Assembly: GCF_040907265.1 (NCBI RefSeq)
Contig: NZ_JBFOHP010000002.1
Span: 682,001 to 746,000, forward strand
DNA length: 64,000 nucleotides
Origin: Streptomyces sclerotialus
GTDB taxonomy: Bacteria; Actinomycetota; Actinomycetes; Streptomycetales; Streptomycetaceae
Direction of reading: 5' to 3'
Shown here piece after piece: positions 21,636 to 30,370 of this stretch. A program made the position numbers and the translations under genes. Each line of letters starts with the position of its first letter. Position 1 is the first letter of the stretch. Under the pieces are notes generated by a model. It searched no databases. It saw only the letters and a program-made list of their open reading frames with translations, and was not told the DNA's origin.

Positions 21636-22414
21636 CGCCGATGACCGCGGTACGGCCGTGGCCGGACCCCGGACCGCTGCCCCGGCCGCAGGACCTCGCC
21701 CCGGGTCCGCGGCTGTGGCTGGTCCGGGCTCCCGGGCCGGGCGCCCCGCCCGATGAGTCGGTACTGGACGACGAAGAGCGCCGTCGCGCGGATTCGCTGC
21801 GGCGGCCGGCCGACCGTGCCCTGTACGTGGCGGCGCATGTGGCGCTGCGCCGCGCGCTGGGCGGCTGTCTGGGGCTTCCGGCAGCGCGGGTTCCGCTGAC
21901 GCGGCTGCCGTGCCCGGGCTGCGGCGGGCCGCACGGCCGGCCCGCCGTGGCCGGGCCGTACGGCGCGTACGTGCACTTCTCGCTGTCGCACACGGGCGGC
22001 CTGGCCCTGCTGGGCCTGGCCGCCCGGCCGGTGGGCGTGGACGTCGAGCGCGTGCCGGAGGAGCGGCTGGTGGAGGACGCGGCCGGCGCGCTGCACCCGG
22101 CGGAACAGGAGGAGCTGGCCGGGGCGGCGCCGGACACCCGTGCCCTCGCGTTCGCCCGCTGCTGGACCCGCAAGGAGGCCTATCTGAAGGCGATCGGCGA
22201 GGGCCTGTCCGGGGACGGGCTGCGCACCGTCCGGCTGGGGACGGGCCCCGCGCCGGCCGGGCTGCCGGGCTGGCTGCTCAGCGACGTCGAGGTGCCGCCG
22301 GGGTACGCCGCGGCCTGCGCGCTGCCCGAACCGGGGCGGATGCGGACTCAGTCCGCGGCACCGGAGAGCAGGCCCTCCAGTCCTGCCGCGAGCTCCGTGC
22401 GCCAGCACAGGTAG
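21632..22414 (+). CDS. entD: 4'-phosphopantetheinyl transferase (Sfp/EntD type)
   Basis: 260 residues. Motifs FSLSHTGGLALLGLA, GVDVERV and FARCWTRKEAYLKAIGEG are the P1-P3 elements of Sfp-type transferases, with Mg-binding D-x-E and the W-x-x-KEA-x-x-K helix. It would activate the aryl carrier protein and EntF. Last gene of the fepB-ent operon; its final 67 nt overlap the convergent esterase gene, giving an Arg/Ser/Pro-rich tail unlike the family end. Confidence 0.92.
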   Translation: MTPMTAVRPWPDPGPLPRPQDLAPGPRLWLVRAPGPGAPPDESVLDDEERRRADSLRRPADRALYVAAHVALRRALGGCLGLPAARVPLTRLPCPGCGGPHGRPAVAGPYGAYVHFSLSHTGGLALLGLAARPVGVDVERVPEERLVEDAAGALHPAEQEELAGAAPDTRALAFARCWTRKEAYLKAIGEGLSGDGLRTVRLGTGPAPAGLPGWLLSDVEVPPGYAAACALPEPGRMRTQSAAPESRPSSPAASSVRQHR

Positions 22415-23616
22415 TCGTGCCCGCCGTTGAACTCCCGGTACACGGCGTCGTCGTAGCCGGCGGTGGCGAGCGTCTCGCGGAGGCGCCGGGCCGCCGGGAG
22501 GGCCACCCACTCCTGCTCCCCGAAGGAGAGCCAGAAGCGCACCGGCAGCCGCGGCCCTTCGGCGATGCGGTCGGTGAGCCACTCGGCGCGGGGCCCGTCG
22601 GGCCACCAGAACGAGCCGGACTGGGCGAGGGCGTTGCCGAAGCGGTGCGGTGCGAGCAGGGCCGCGTACGCGGCGGTGAGCCCGCCCAGGCTCTGTCCTG
22701 CGACCACGGTCCTGGCCGGGTCCTCCGTGAGGGGCAGCAGGCCGCCGGCCCAGGGCAGCAGCTCGTCCGCGAGGAAGGCGACGTACTCCGGACGGCAGGT
22801 GAGCTCCGCCCACCGGGTGGCGGCGTCCACGGACTCCGGCAGCACGACGGCCACCGGGGGGATGCGGCCGTCGGCGATGAGGTTGTCGAGGAGGTGGGCG
22901 AGGCCGAGCCCGGGCTGCGCCCAGTGCTCGCCGTCGAGCAGGATCAGCACCGGCAGCCGCTGCCGCAGGTGTGCGGTGTGCGGCGGCCGGTACAGCCACA
23001 CCCGCCGCGGGCCGTCGAGGTGCGCGCTGGTCACCTTGTGCTCGGTGACACCGCCGCGGGGGACGTCCTCGCGGGGTTCCCAGTCCAGGGCGCGCGGAGC
23101 GGCCGGGAGCTCGGCGCAGGAGACCGGCTCACCGCCCCAACGCCTGGACAGCGTGCGGCGGTTGAAAGGGTCGTTGCGGCGCTGGGTGCGGAGCCACTGC
23201 CAGTACGCGGTGGAGCCCGGCTCGGGGCCTTCGCCCTCGTCGACGTGGAAGTCGTAGGTGCCGTACCAGTCGTGGCGCAGCCGGAGCGTCCAGTGCCACA
23301 CGTCGGTGCCCGGGACGTGCTCCATCACGTTGCCCTCGGGGGCGCGCGGGTCGCCGAGTTTGTTGGGCAGCACTTGGACGGCGCGGGTGGCGGGCGTACC
23401 GCGCCAGAGGAAGGTCACGGCGCGGTGGTCCGCACTCCCTTGGGGGTCCGGCCCGACGAGCGGAGTGCCCTGCCGCCGCACGTCGGCCCAGAATTCGCGG
23501 ACTTCACCGGGGTCCGGCAGGGCACGGGCGGGGTGCGCGAGACGCGGCAGCGGGGTGGGCCGCGCCGACCGGGGCGGCCGGTGCGGATCTCCCTGTGGGG
23601 GCACGGACAGGTTCAT
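22348..23616 (-). CDS. fes: Enterochelin esterase (Fes-like)
   Basis: 422 residues. An N-terminal enterochelin-esterase domain (about 30-180; VTFLWRG, NVMEHVPGTDVWHWTLRL, YDFHVDEGEG) precedes an alpha/beta hydrolase esterase-D domain. The nucleophile elbow is GQSLGG and the catalytic histidine probably lies in GGHDYLCW. It cleaves the tri-lactone of ferric enterobactin in the cytoplasm to release iron. Presence of a Fes-type enzyme argues that the siderophore is a cyclic tri-ester. A degenerate iron box lies 33-51 bp upstream. Confidence 0.93.
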   Translation of the reverse strand: MNLSVPPQGDPHRPPRSARPTPLPRLAHPARALPDPGEVREFWADVRRQGTPLVGPDPQGSADHRAVTFLWRGTPATRAVQVLPNKLGDPRAPEGNVMEHVPGTDVWHWTLRLRHDWYGTYDFHVDEGEGPEPGSTAYWQWLRTQRRNDPFNRRTLSRRWGGEPVSCAELPAAPRALDWEPREDVPRGGVTEHKVTSAHLDGPRRVWLYRPPHTAHLRQRLPVLILLDGEHWAQPGLGLAHLLDNLIADGRIPPVAVVLPESVDAATRWAELTCRPEYVAFLADELLPWAGGLLPLTEDPARTVVAGQSLGGLTAAYAALLAPHRFGNALAQSGSFWWPDGPRAEWLTDRIAEGPRLPVRFWLSFGEQEWVALPAARRLRETLATAGYDDAVYREFNGGHDYLCWRTELAAGLEGLLSGAAD

Positions 23617-23648
23617 GCGGGCGGACTCCGACCGACGAGAAGGTCAAC

Positions 23649-23667
23649 TTAGGGTCACCTTACCTTC
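23649..23667. promoter_or_regulatory. Weak iron-box-like site before fes
   Basis: On the minus strand gaaggtaaggtgaccctaa matches about 13 of 19 positions of the DmdR/IdeR consensus. It lies between the fes start and the stronger box at 23710, and might serve fes alone. Confidence 0.4.
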
Positions 23668-23709
23668 TCAGCGGAAGTGGCGCGGGCCACACCGGAAATC
23701 GAATATTAC

Positions 23710-23728
23710 TTAGGAAAGGCTAAGCTAA
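23710..23728. promoter_or_regulatory. Iron box before the beta-propeller gene
   Basis: ttaggaaaggctaagctaa matches 16 of 19 positions of the TTAGGTTAGGCTAACCTAA iron-box consensus. It lies 56 bp upstream of the beta-propeller start at 23784 and 94 bp from the fes start, so it may repress both under iron sufficiency. A 7-bp stem-loop (gcacttc/gaagtgc, 23741-23758) follows in the leader. Confidence 0.75.
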
Positions 23729-23783
23729 GTTACGTGTTGCGCACTTCCCCAGAAGTGCCGTCCGCCAAGGAGATTGACGCAGC

Positions 23784-24848
23784 ATGACCTCTCTCATCCG
23801 CCGTATGCGCCGTACCGCCGCGATCGCCGTGGCCGCCGCAGCGGGCAGCTCGCTGGTGCTCACCGGTACCGCCTCCGCACACTCCGGCACCGCGCACGCC
23901 GGCACCGCCGGCCAGGCCGTCACGAGCGCGCCGCTCACCAAGGGCCTCTACCAGTCCGCGTACTCCGAGCGGAACCACGTGCTGTGGACCACCGCCGCCG
24001 TCGGCCGGCCGCCGGTCACCCGGTCCACGCTGATGAAGGTCGACCCGCGCACGCTGAAGGTGCAGGCGTCGTACACCCCGCCGGTCACCGACGAGGCCAC
24101 CGGCGCCGTCGAGGCCGTCTACGGCGTGGCCGTCGACGACGAGCACAACACCGTCTGGACCACGAACACCCGCAACGACACCGTCGCCGTCTACAGCCAG
24201 CGCACCGGCAAGCACCTCGCCACACTGCCGGACGTGGCGCACGCCCGCGAGATCGTGGTCGACGAGCGCCACGACACCGTGTGGGCCAGCGGCTTCGGCG
24301 ACGGCTCCCTCGTGACCTTCGACAGCCGCACCTTCAAGGAGAAGGAGCGGATCACCGTCGAAGGCGCGAGCCCCACGGGCCTCGCCGTGGACGAGCGGTC
24401 CGGCACCGCCTACGCCGCCGACCTCAACAACGACCGCATCATCCAGGCCTCCCCCGGCACCACGGACCCGCGGTTCATCCCGGCCGGCGACGCGCCGATC
24501 TCGATCGCGCTGTCCAAGGACGGCCGCACGGCGTACACCGCCGACCAGAACGGCGACGGCATCTCCGTCGTCGACCTGCGCAAGGGCGCCGTCACCAAGT
24601 CGGTCACCACCGGCAAGGGCGCCCTGTCCGTGGCCACCGACACCCGCTCCGGCCGCGTCGTGGTCGTGAACCGCACCGACGCCACCCTGTCGGTGGTGAA
24701 CCCCCGCAAGGGCACCGTCGAGAAGACCGTGCCCACCGGCACCGACCCCAACCACGTCGAGGTGGCCGGCGGCACCGCGTACGTGGTCGACAAGTCCGGC
24801 ACCGGCACCGCCGACGACAAGCTGACCCGGATCCGTCTCGGCCACTGA
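23784..24848 (+). CDS. Secreted YncE-like YVTN beta-propeller protein, iron-box controlled
   Basis: 354 residues. A signal peptide with a twin-basic start (about 1-32, ending SAHA/ASA-like) is followed by seven or so repeats of the YVTN/NHL type: VYGVAVDDEHNTVWTTN, REIVVDERHDTVWASG, PTGLAVDERSGTAYAAD, PISIALSKDGRTAYTAD. Such repeats fold as a beta-propeller. E. coli YncE, the best-known relative, is Fur-regulated and has no settled function. The iron box at 23710 and position next to fes suggest a role in iron acquisition outside the membrane, perhaps siderophore or haem binding; that is inference. AAGGAG precedes the ATG. Confidence 0.85.
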   Translation: MTSLIRRMRRTAAIAVAAAAGSSLVLTGTASAHSGTAHAGTAGQAVTSAPLTKGLYQSAYSERNHVLWTTAAVGRPPVTRSTLMKVDPRTLKVQASYTPPVTDEATGAVEAVYGVAVDDEHNTVWTTNTRNDTVAVYSQRTGKHLATLPDVAHAREIVVDERHDTVWASGFGDGSLVTFDSRTFKEKERITVEGASPTGLAVDERSGTAYAADLNNDRIIQASPGTTDPRFIPAGDAPISIALSKDGRTAYTADQNGDGISVVDLRKGAVTKSVTTGKGALSVATDTRSGRVVVVNRTDATLSVVNPRKGTVEKTVPTGTDPNHVEVAGGTAYVVDKSGTGTADDKLTRIRLGH

Positions 24849-24868
24849 TCCCTGGGGATCCCACCAGC

Positions 24869-24894
24869 GGTGGCCCCGCACGTGCGGGGCCACC
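24869..24894. terminator. Strong hairpin terminator
   Basis: Perfect 12-bp inverted repeat, ggtggccccgca (24869-24880) and tgcggggccacc (24883-24894), 20 nt after the beta-propeller stop. It lies between convergent transcripts and can end both the iron locus and the aromatic catabolic operon. Confidence 0.85.
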
Positions 24895-24974
24895 CTGCCG
24901 GACCAGCTCGGACACCAGGGCACTGACGTTGTCGGGCTTCCGTGAAACGGCGGAGCTGCTGCCGACGCCCGCGG

Positions 24975-25658
24975 TCAGTCGACGTAGCGCAGACCCGCGG
25001 CCTTGAGCGGCTCGCGCATGCCGTAGACGTCGAGGCCGAGCTCGCCGGCGGCGAACCGCTGCCGCTTGCCCTCCTCGTTCTCCTCCCGCTTCCGGGCGGC
25101 CTCGGCCACCTCGGCGACGCGCCCCGCCGGCACGACGACCACACCGTCGGCGTCGCCCACGACCACGTCACCGGGGTGGACCAGCGCGTTGGCGCAGACG
25201 ACGGGGACGTTGACCGAGCCGAGGGTGGCCTTCACGGTGCCCTTGGCGTTGACCGCGCGGCTGAAGACGGGGAAGTCCATGGCCGCCAGCTCCGCCACGT
25301 CGCGGCAGCCGCCGTCGATGACGAGGCCGCGGCCGCCCTGGGCGCGGACCGACGTCGCGAGCAGTTCGCCGAAGAACCCGTCCTCGCACTCGGTGGTGCA
25401 GGCCGCGACCAGGACGTCGCCCGGTTGCAGCTGCTCAGCGGCCACGTGCAGCATCCAGTTGTCCCCGGGCTGGAGCAGGACGGTGACCGCCGTGCCGATG
25501 AGTCTGGCCTCGGGGTAGACGGGGCGGATGTAGGGACGCATGAGGCCGGTGCGGCCCATGGCTTCGTGGATCGTGGCCACACCGAAGGGTGCGAGCTTCT
25601 CGACGTCCTCGCCGGACGGCCGGTCGACGGTGCGGTGGACGACTCCGAGTTCATACAT
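24975..25658 (-). CDS. galC: 4-carboxy-4-hydroxy-2-oxoadipate (CHA/HMG) aldolase, RraA family
   Basis: 227 residues, RraA-like class II aldolase. The family metal/pyruvate site is seen at [14 protein letters not shown] (R and D of CRD), with PGDVLVAA and [17 protein letters not shown] flanking. It splits 4-carboxy-4-hydroxy-2-oxoadipate to pyruvate and oxaloacetate, the final step of gallate and protocatechuate 4,5-cleavage (GalC/LigK). Function is supported by the two preceding OMA enzymes in the same operon; on its own the family also includes RraA regulators. 24 nt downstream of the hydratase. Confidence 0.88.
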   Translation of the reverse strand: MYELGVVHRTVDRPSGEDVEKLAPFGVATIHEAMGRTGLMRPYIRPVYPEARLIGTAVTVLLQPGDNWMLHVAAEQLQPGDVLVAACTTECEDGFFGELLATSVRAQGGRGLVIDGGCRDVAELAAMDFPVFSRAVNAKGTVKATLGSVNVPVVCANALVHPGDVVVGDADGVVVVPAGRVAEVAEAARKREENEEGKRQRFAAGELGLDVYGMREPLKAAGLRYVD

Positions 25659-25682
25659 GAGGTGTTCACTCTTTCCGCTGGT

Positions 25683-26708
25683 TCAGCGTCCCTGCCGCGT
25701 GAGCAGGGCGTGCAGACGGGGGTAGACGGTGCGGGCGTTGCGCTCCTGGACGTCGGCCAGCTCCGTGGCGGACAGGCCGGCGCTCTTCACGTAGCGGCGG
25801 GTGTCGTCGAAGTGGTGGCCGCTGCACGGGTCGATGTCGCGGACGGCGCCGATCATCTCCGAGGCGAAGAGGACGTTGCGGCAGGATACGACGTCGAGCA
25901 GCAGGTCGATGCCGGGCTGGTGGTAGACGCAGGTGTCGAAATACACGTTGTGCAGGAGGTGTTCCTCCAGCGGCGGCTTCTTCAGCGCCATGGCGAGACC
26001 GCGGAAGCGGCCCCAGTGGTACGGGACGGCGCCGCCGCCGTGCGGCAGTACCAGGCGCAGTGTGGGGAAGTCCGTGAACAGGTCGCCCTGCACGAGCTGC
26101 ATGAATGCCGTGGTGTCGGCGTTGAGGTAGTGCGCGCCCGTGGTGTGGAAGGCCGGGTTGACGCTGGTGCTGACGTGCACCATCGCCGGGACGTCGTACG
26201 CGACCATGGCCTCATAGAGCGGGTACCAACTGCGGTCCGTGAGCGGCGGGGCCGTCCAGTGGCCGCCCGACGGGTCGGGATTGAGGTTCACGGCGACCGC
26301 ACCGAGCTCCTCGACGCAACGCTTGAGCTCCGGTACGCAGGTGGCGGGGTCGACGCCCGGCGACTGCGGGAGCATCGCCGCGGGGGCGAAGCGCTCCGGG
26401 TACAGCGTGCTGACGCGGTGGATCAGGTCGTTGCAGAGGGCGGCCCACCGGGAGGAGGTGTCGAAGTCACCGATGTGGTGGGCCATGAACGAGGCGCGGG
26501 GCGAGAAGACCGTCAGGTCGATGCCGCGCTCGTCCATCAGGCGCAGTTGGTTCGGCTCGATGCTCTCCCGCAGCTCGTCGTCGCTGATGCGCAGGTCACC
26601 GGGGGCGGGTGCCGCGGCGGGGCCGGGAAGGGCGGCGATCTGCCGGTTGCGCCATGCCTCCAGGGCGGGCGGCGCGGTCGTGTAGTGACCGTGGCAGTCG
26701 ATGATCAT
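25683..26708 (-). CDS. ligJ: 4-oxalomesaconate hydratase, amidohydrolase type (LigJ-like)
   Basis: 341-residue amidohydrolase-superfamily protein, close in pattern to LigJ from its first residues (IIDCHGHYTTAP, LEAWRNRQIA). His6, His8, His178 (AMVHVST) and Glu284 (LFASEMIG) line up with the zinc ligands described for LigJ; a further LPHGGG motif is present. It hydrates 4-oxalomesaconate to 4-carboxy-4-hydroxy-2-oxoadipate, the aldolase substrate. AAGGAG precedes the ATG. This is the LigJ, not the PIG-L-type GalB, form of the enzyme. Confidence 0.9.
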   Translation of the reverse strand: MIIDCHGHYTTAPPALEAWRNRQIAALPGPAAAPAPGDLRISDDELRESIEPNQLRLMDERGIDLTVFSPRASFMAHHIGDFDTSSRWAALCNDLIHRVSTLYPERFAPAAMLPQSPGVDPATCVPELKRCVEELGAVAVNLNPDPSGGHWTAPPLTDRSWYPLYEAMVAYDVPAMVHVSTSVNPAFHTTGAHYLNADTTAFMQLVQGDLFTDFPTLRLVLPHGGGAVPYHWGRFRGLAMALKKPPLEEHLLHNVYFDTCVYHQPGIDLLLDVVSCRNVLFASEMIGAVRDIDPCSGHHFDDTRRYVKSAGLSATELADVQERNARTVYPRLHALLTRQGR

Positions 26709-26730
26709 TGGTGTGCTTGCTCCTTCTCGT

Positions 26731-28059
26731 TCAGGTCCTGACCGGACGCACCGTCAGGTCCGGTCCGGTGCTGCTGCGCTGACCGAGGCCGGCGAGACCG
26801 ACCAGGACGGTCGCGAGCAGTGCGGTGGCGGCGAAGACGGTGAAGCCCCAGCTCTCCGCCTGGGCGGCGACGAGCTGACCGCCGAGCCACGGGCCGAAGA
26901 CCGCACCGAAGCGGCCCATGCCGGAGGTCCAACCGACCGCGGTGGCCCGGTTGTCGGCGGTGGAACGCCCCGACACGGCCGCGTAGACCATGGTCTGGGC
27001 GCTGAAGAGCCAGAGGCCGGTCAGGAAGACCACGACGTAGGTGAGTACCAGTGGCATGTGGATGCCCAGCAGATGGATGCCGACGGCGGTGAGGGCGAAC
27101 CAGACGGCCGCGACGCGCACGGCGCCGAAACGGTCGGCGATACGGCCCGCCACCAGCATGCCGACGATGCCGCCGACATTGATGACGACGAGGAAGGCCA
27201 GCGCTGAGCCGAGTTCGTAGCCCTGGCCGCGCATCATGGTGGGCAGCCAGGTGGAGACGCCGTAGACGAGCAGCAGGCCCCCGAAGGACGTGGCCCAGAA
27301 CAGCAACGTCCGCTTCCAGTGGCCGTCGCGGAACAGCGCGGCCAGAGCATCCCAGCGGTCCGTTGAGGCGGCGGAGGACGGCCGCATGGCGGGTAGTTCG
27401 ACCTCGTAACGCTCGGCCAGCCGGCGGGCCTCTTCGGTACGGTTGCGGGCCAGGAGGAAGCCGAGGGACTCGGGCAGGAACTTCACGACCAGCGGTACGG
27501 CGATGACCAGAGGCGCGAGGCCGACCCAGAAGGCGGAGCGCCAGCCGAAGGGCTCGACCAGCCAAAGGCCCAGGCAGGCCGCGAGGATGCCGCCCGCCTG
27601 GTGGGCGGTCATGAGCAGCCCGATCATGAGGTTGCCGCGGCCGCGGGGGGCGTACTCGGCGACCAGGGTGATGGTGGTGGGCAGCAGGCCGCCGAGGCCG
27701 AAGCCGGCGACGAAGCGGGCCAGCCCGAAGACACCGACGCCGGGGGCCGCCGCGCACACGGCGGAGGCGAGGGAGAACACCACGGTGCAGCCGATGATCA
27801 CCTTTTTGCGGCCGATCCGGTCGGTGAGCGTACCCACCGACAGGGCGCCGAGCAGCATGCCGAAGGTGGCGTAGCTGCCGAGGTCACCGGCGCGCGCCGC
27901 GGTCAGTCCGAGCTCGGGGTCGTCGAGCATGCCGGGCAGCACGGCGCCGTAGATGAAGAGGTCCAGGCCGTCGAAGAGGACGACCAGCCAGCACAGGCAG
28001 ACGACCAGCACGGCCAGCCGAGTACCGCGGGCGGCGGAGGGAACGGGGGAGGCGGACAT
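26731..28059 (-). CDS. Aromatic acid:H+ symporter (MFS, AAHS/PcaK-GalT type)
   Basis: 442 residues with twelve predicted helices. The AAHS helix-1 motif appears as LFDGLDLFIYGAVLP, and the loop 2-3 motif as GTLTDRIGRKKVI. Such carriers import benzoate-type acids such as 4-hydroxybenzoate, protocatechuate or gallate. Position inside the ring-cleavage operon, 22 nt before the hydratase gene, makes its pathway substrate the likely cargo. ATG at 28059; GGATCC-like GGAT upstream, weak ribosome site. Confidence 0.9.
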   Translation of the reverse strand: MSASPVPSAARGTRLAVLVVCLCWLVVLFDGLDLFIYGAVLPGMLDDPELGLTAARAGDLGSYATFGMLLGALSVGTLTDRIGRKKVIIGCTVVFSLASAVCAAAPGVGVFGLARFVAGFGLGGLLPTTITLVAEYAPRGRGNLMIGLLMTAHQAGGILAACLGLWLVEPFGWRSAFWVGLAPLVIAVPLVVKFLPESLGFLLARNRTEEARRLAERYEVELPAMRPSSAASTDRWDALAALFRDGHWKRTLLFWATSFGGLLLVYGVSTWLPTMMRGQGYELGSALAFLVVINVGGIVGMLVAGRIADRFGAVRVAAVWFALTAVGIHLLGIHMPLVLTYVVVFLTGLWLFSAQTMVYAAVSGRSTADNRATAVGWTSGMGRFGAVFGPWLGGQLVAAQAESWGFTVFAATALLATVLVGLAGLGQRSSTGPDLTVRPVRT

Positions 28060-28223
28060 CGGGGATCCTCTCGTCCAGGAGGCGAGTCCTCGAAGGGGAA
28101 GTGGTGGGGGTGGCGCGGTTCCTCGAAGGGGTGGGGGACGTAGGGCGGCGGCGCGGCTCGTGCCGCCGCCCCGGAGGCGGTGCGGGGTGCGGAGGCCGGC
28201 CCGAGGGGGTGTCGGCCGGGACG

Positions 28224-29177
28224 TCAGCCGACGGGCGGGGTGCCGTGGGTGTGGAAGGACTCGATGGTCTGCAGACCCCAGGCCTGGCCCTTGGCACGCT
28301 CGGCCTGGGTCCAGGTGACCAGCGGCCAGTCGGGGGCCAGGACCAGGCGGGTGAGCGGGTTGCACAGTTCGACGCGGTTGCCGCCCGGCTCGTAGACGTA
28401 GAGGAAGAACGTCTGCTGGATGGCGTGCTTGTGCGGCCCTGTCTCGATGAACACGCCGGTGTCGATGGCGAGGTCGGCGGCGCGCAGGATGTCCTCGCGG
28501 GTGTCCGTGGCGAAGGCGATGTGGTGCAGGCGGTTGTTCGAGCCGGTCCAGTCCTCGGTGTAGACGAGGTCGTAGGACTTGTTGCTGAAGGTCAGCCACT
28601 GGGCGGCGATCCGTCCGGTGTCCAGCTGGATCTGCTCGGTCGGCCGGGCGCCGAGCACCTGGCGCACGAAGTCGCCGTTGGGCAGCACGTCGGCGGCCAG
28701 GAAGTTGACGTGGTCCAGCCGGCGCACGCCCACGCCGTGCCCCGGCTTGGCCTGCGGCTGGTTCTTCAGGCCCGGCTTCAGCTCGTCCGGGGCCTGGTAC
28801 CACTCGCTCTCCCAGTACAGGGCGTACTCGTGACCGTCGGGGTCGGTCGTCACGTACAGCTTGCCGATGCCCGGTTCGTCCTCGGCCCAGTGGCCGGCCC
28901 GGCCTGCGTTCTCCAGCTCCTCGACCCGGCGTTGCAGGGCCTCCTCGCTGGAGGTGCGCAGGGCGGTGCGGCGGATGCCGGAGGTCGAGTGGGCGGTGAG
29001 GACGAGGCTGTGGTGCTCGTAGTCGTCGAACGTCCGCAGGTACACGGAGTCACCGGAGCGGCCGTTCACGGTGAGGCCGAGGTAGTCGGTGAAGAACCGC
29101 ACACTGGCGTCCAGGTCGGGGGTGAGCAGTTCGACGTGGCCGAGGTGGGCGATGTCGCCGAGCGGCGGGGTCGTCAT
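28224..29177 (-). CDS. Type I (VOC) extradiol ring-cleavage dioxygenase
   Basis: 317 residues, two vicinal-oxygen-chelate domains (about 10-130 and 150-290). The Fe(II) ligands of type I extradiol enzymes are all there: His in RRLDHVNF, His in RLHHIAFA and Glu in GGNRVELCNP. It resembles catechol 2,3-dioxygenases of Gram-positive bacteria. In this operon the neighbours metabolise 4-oxalomesaconate, so the likely substrate is gallate (or protocatechuate), a job done in known gallate/protocatechuate 4,5-pathways by unrelated LigAB-type (type II) enzymes. Substrate is inference; enzyme class is firm. A 164-nt gap separates it from the permease gene. Confidence 0.9.
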   Translation of the reverse strand: MTTPPLGDIAHLGHVELLTPDLDASVRFFTDYLGLTVNGRSGDSVYLRTFDDYEHHSLVLTAHSTSGIRRTALRTSSEEALQRRVEELENAGRAGHWAEDEPGIGKLYVTTDPDGHEYALYWESEWYQAPDELKPGLKNQPQAKPGHGVGVRRLDHVNFLAADVLPNGDFVRQVLGARPTEQIQLDTGRIAAQWLTFSNKSYDLVYTEDWTGSNNRLHHIAFATDTREDILRAADLAIDTGVFIETGPHKHAIQQTFFLYVYEPGGNRVELCNPLTRLVLAPDWPLVTWTQAERAKGQAWGLQTIESFHTHGTPPVG

Positions 29178-29248
29178 CTTCAGGTCCTTAACGGTGTGTA
29201 CGACTCAGGAGGGGGTGGCGCTCAAGGGGGCGCGGGTCGAACGGCGGG

Positions 29249-30322
29249 TCAGACGGGACGCGGGAAGACGGTGCCGTCGAAGATCTTCCGGGCGGTGCGG
29301 ACGACGGCCGTACGGCGGGCCGCGGGGGCCGAGTCGCCCGTACCGGGGTCGACGGCGCTCTCGACGTCGAGGAAGCCGGTGGGGTGCTCGATCCTCAACC
29401 GGTCGCCTGTCTCGGGGAGTTCGGCCACGTCCTGACCTACGCCGCCGGGGACGCGCAGGCCGGCGGCGACGCCGGCAGCGCCCAGCACACCGATGGAGGT
29501 GTGGCAGCGGACCGGGATGAAGGTGCGGGTCATGACGGCTCCGCCGTGCAGCGGCGGCGCCAGCAGGCTGAGCTTGGGCACGGTGGTGCCGCTGACGTCG
29601 CCGAGGCCCATCAGCGGGCCGGCCGCCAGCCGGATCTCCTGGAGCCGCTCCCCCAGCCGCTGGTCCTCCTCCAGCTCCGCCGGCTCTTCGTAGCCGCTGA
29701 CCGACAGTGCGGACGCGGCGATCAGCACCGTCGGCATGCCGTTGTCCACGCAGGTCACGGGGGTGTCCGCGAGGATGTCACGGGCCCGCCCGGTGGGCAG
29801 CAGGGGGCGGTCGCCCTGCTGGAACCCGATGACGACCGGCGCCGCCGTCCCCGGTACGCCGGAGATCTCGGCGGAGCCGTCGTAGGCGACACGGCCGTCC
29901 GGGGTGGCGAAGGTCGCGGTGGCGAGGTCCCCGGTGTTGAGCATGCGGATGCGTACGGAGGTTTCGCCGCTCCCGGGCTCCACCAGTCCGCGCTCCGCGG
30001 CGAACGGGCCGACGCCGGCGAGCAGGTTGCCGCAGTTCTGCCGGTCGGACACCTCGGGCCGTTCGACGCCCACCTGGAGGAACAGGTAGTCGACGTCGGC
30101 ATCGGGGTGTCCGGAGGCGGAGACGACCGCGACCTTACTGGTGAGCGGGTGCGCGCCGCCCAGGCCGTCGATCTGCCGCGGGTCGGGGCTGCCCATGACG
30201 CGCAACAGCAGCGCGTCCCGGGCTTCCGCATCGAACGGCAGGTCCTCGGCGAGGAAGTACGCCCCCTTCGACGTACCGCCCCGCATCAGCATGCAGCGCA
30301 GCCCTTCGGGGCCGTTCGTCAT
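29249..30322 (-). CDS. galD: 4-oxalomesaconate tautomerase (PrpF family, GalD/LigU-like)
   Basis: 357-residue PrpF/DAP-epimerase-fold protein. The N-terminal MRGGTSKGAYF and the two active-site cysteine regions, DRQNCGNLLAGV and RCHTSIGVLGAAG, are conserved. GalD/LigU interconverts keto and enol (or double-bond) forms of 4-oxalomesaconate so that the hydratase can act. PrpF itself (2-methylaconitate isomerase) is the alternative, but no methylcitrate genes are near. Co-directional with the dioxygenase gene. Confidence 0.87.
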   Translation of the reverse strand: MTNGPEGLRCMLMRGGTSKGAYFLAEDLPFDAEARDALLLRVMGSPDPRQIDGLGGAHPLTSKVAVVSASGHPDADVDYLFLQVGVERPEVSDRQNCGNLLAGVGPFAAERGLVEPGSGETSVRIRMLNTGDLATATFATPDGRVAYDGSAEISGVPGTAAPVVIGFQQGDRPLLPTGRARDILADTPVTCVDNGMPTVLIAASALSVSGYEEPAELEEDQRLGERLQEIRLAAGPLMGLGDVSGTTVPKLSLLAPPLHGGAVMTRTFIPVRCHTSIGVLGAAGVAAGLRVPGGVGQDVAELPETGDRLRIEHPTGFLDVESAVDPGTGDSAPAARRTAVVRTARKIFDGTVFPRPV

Positions 30323-30370
30323 TGCTGCGTTCTCCTAGGTGAGCAGGTGCCGCTGCCCACCCCGGTGGCG

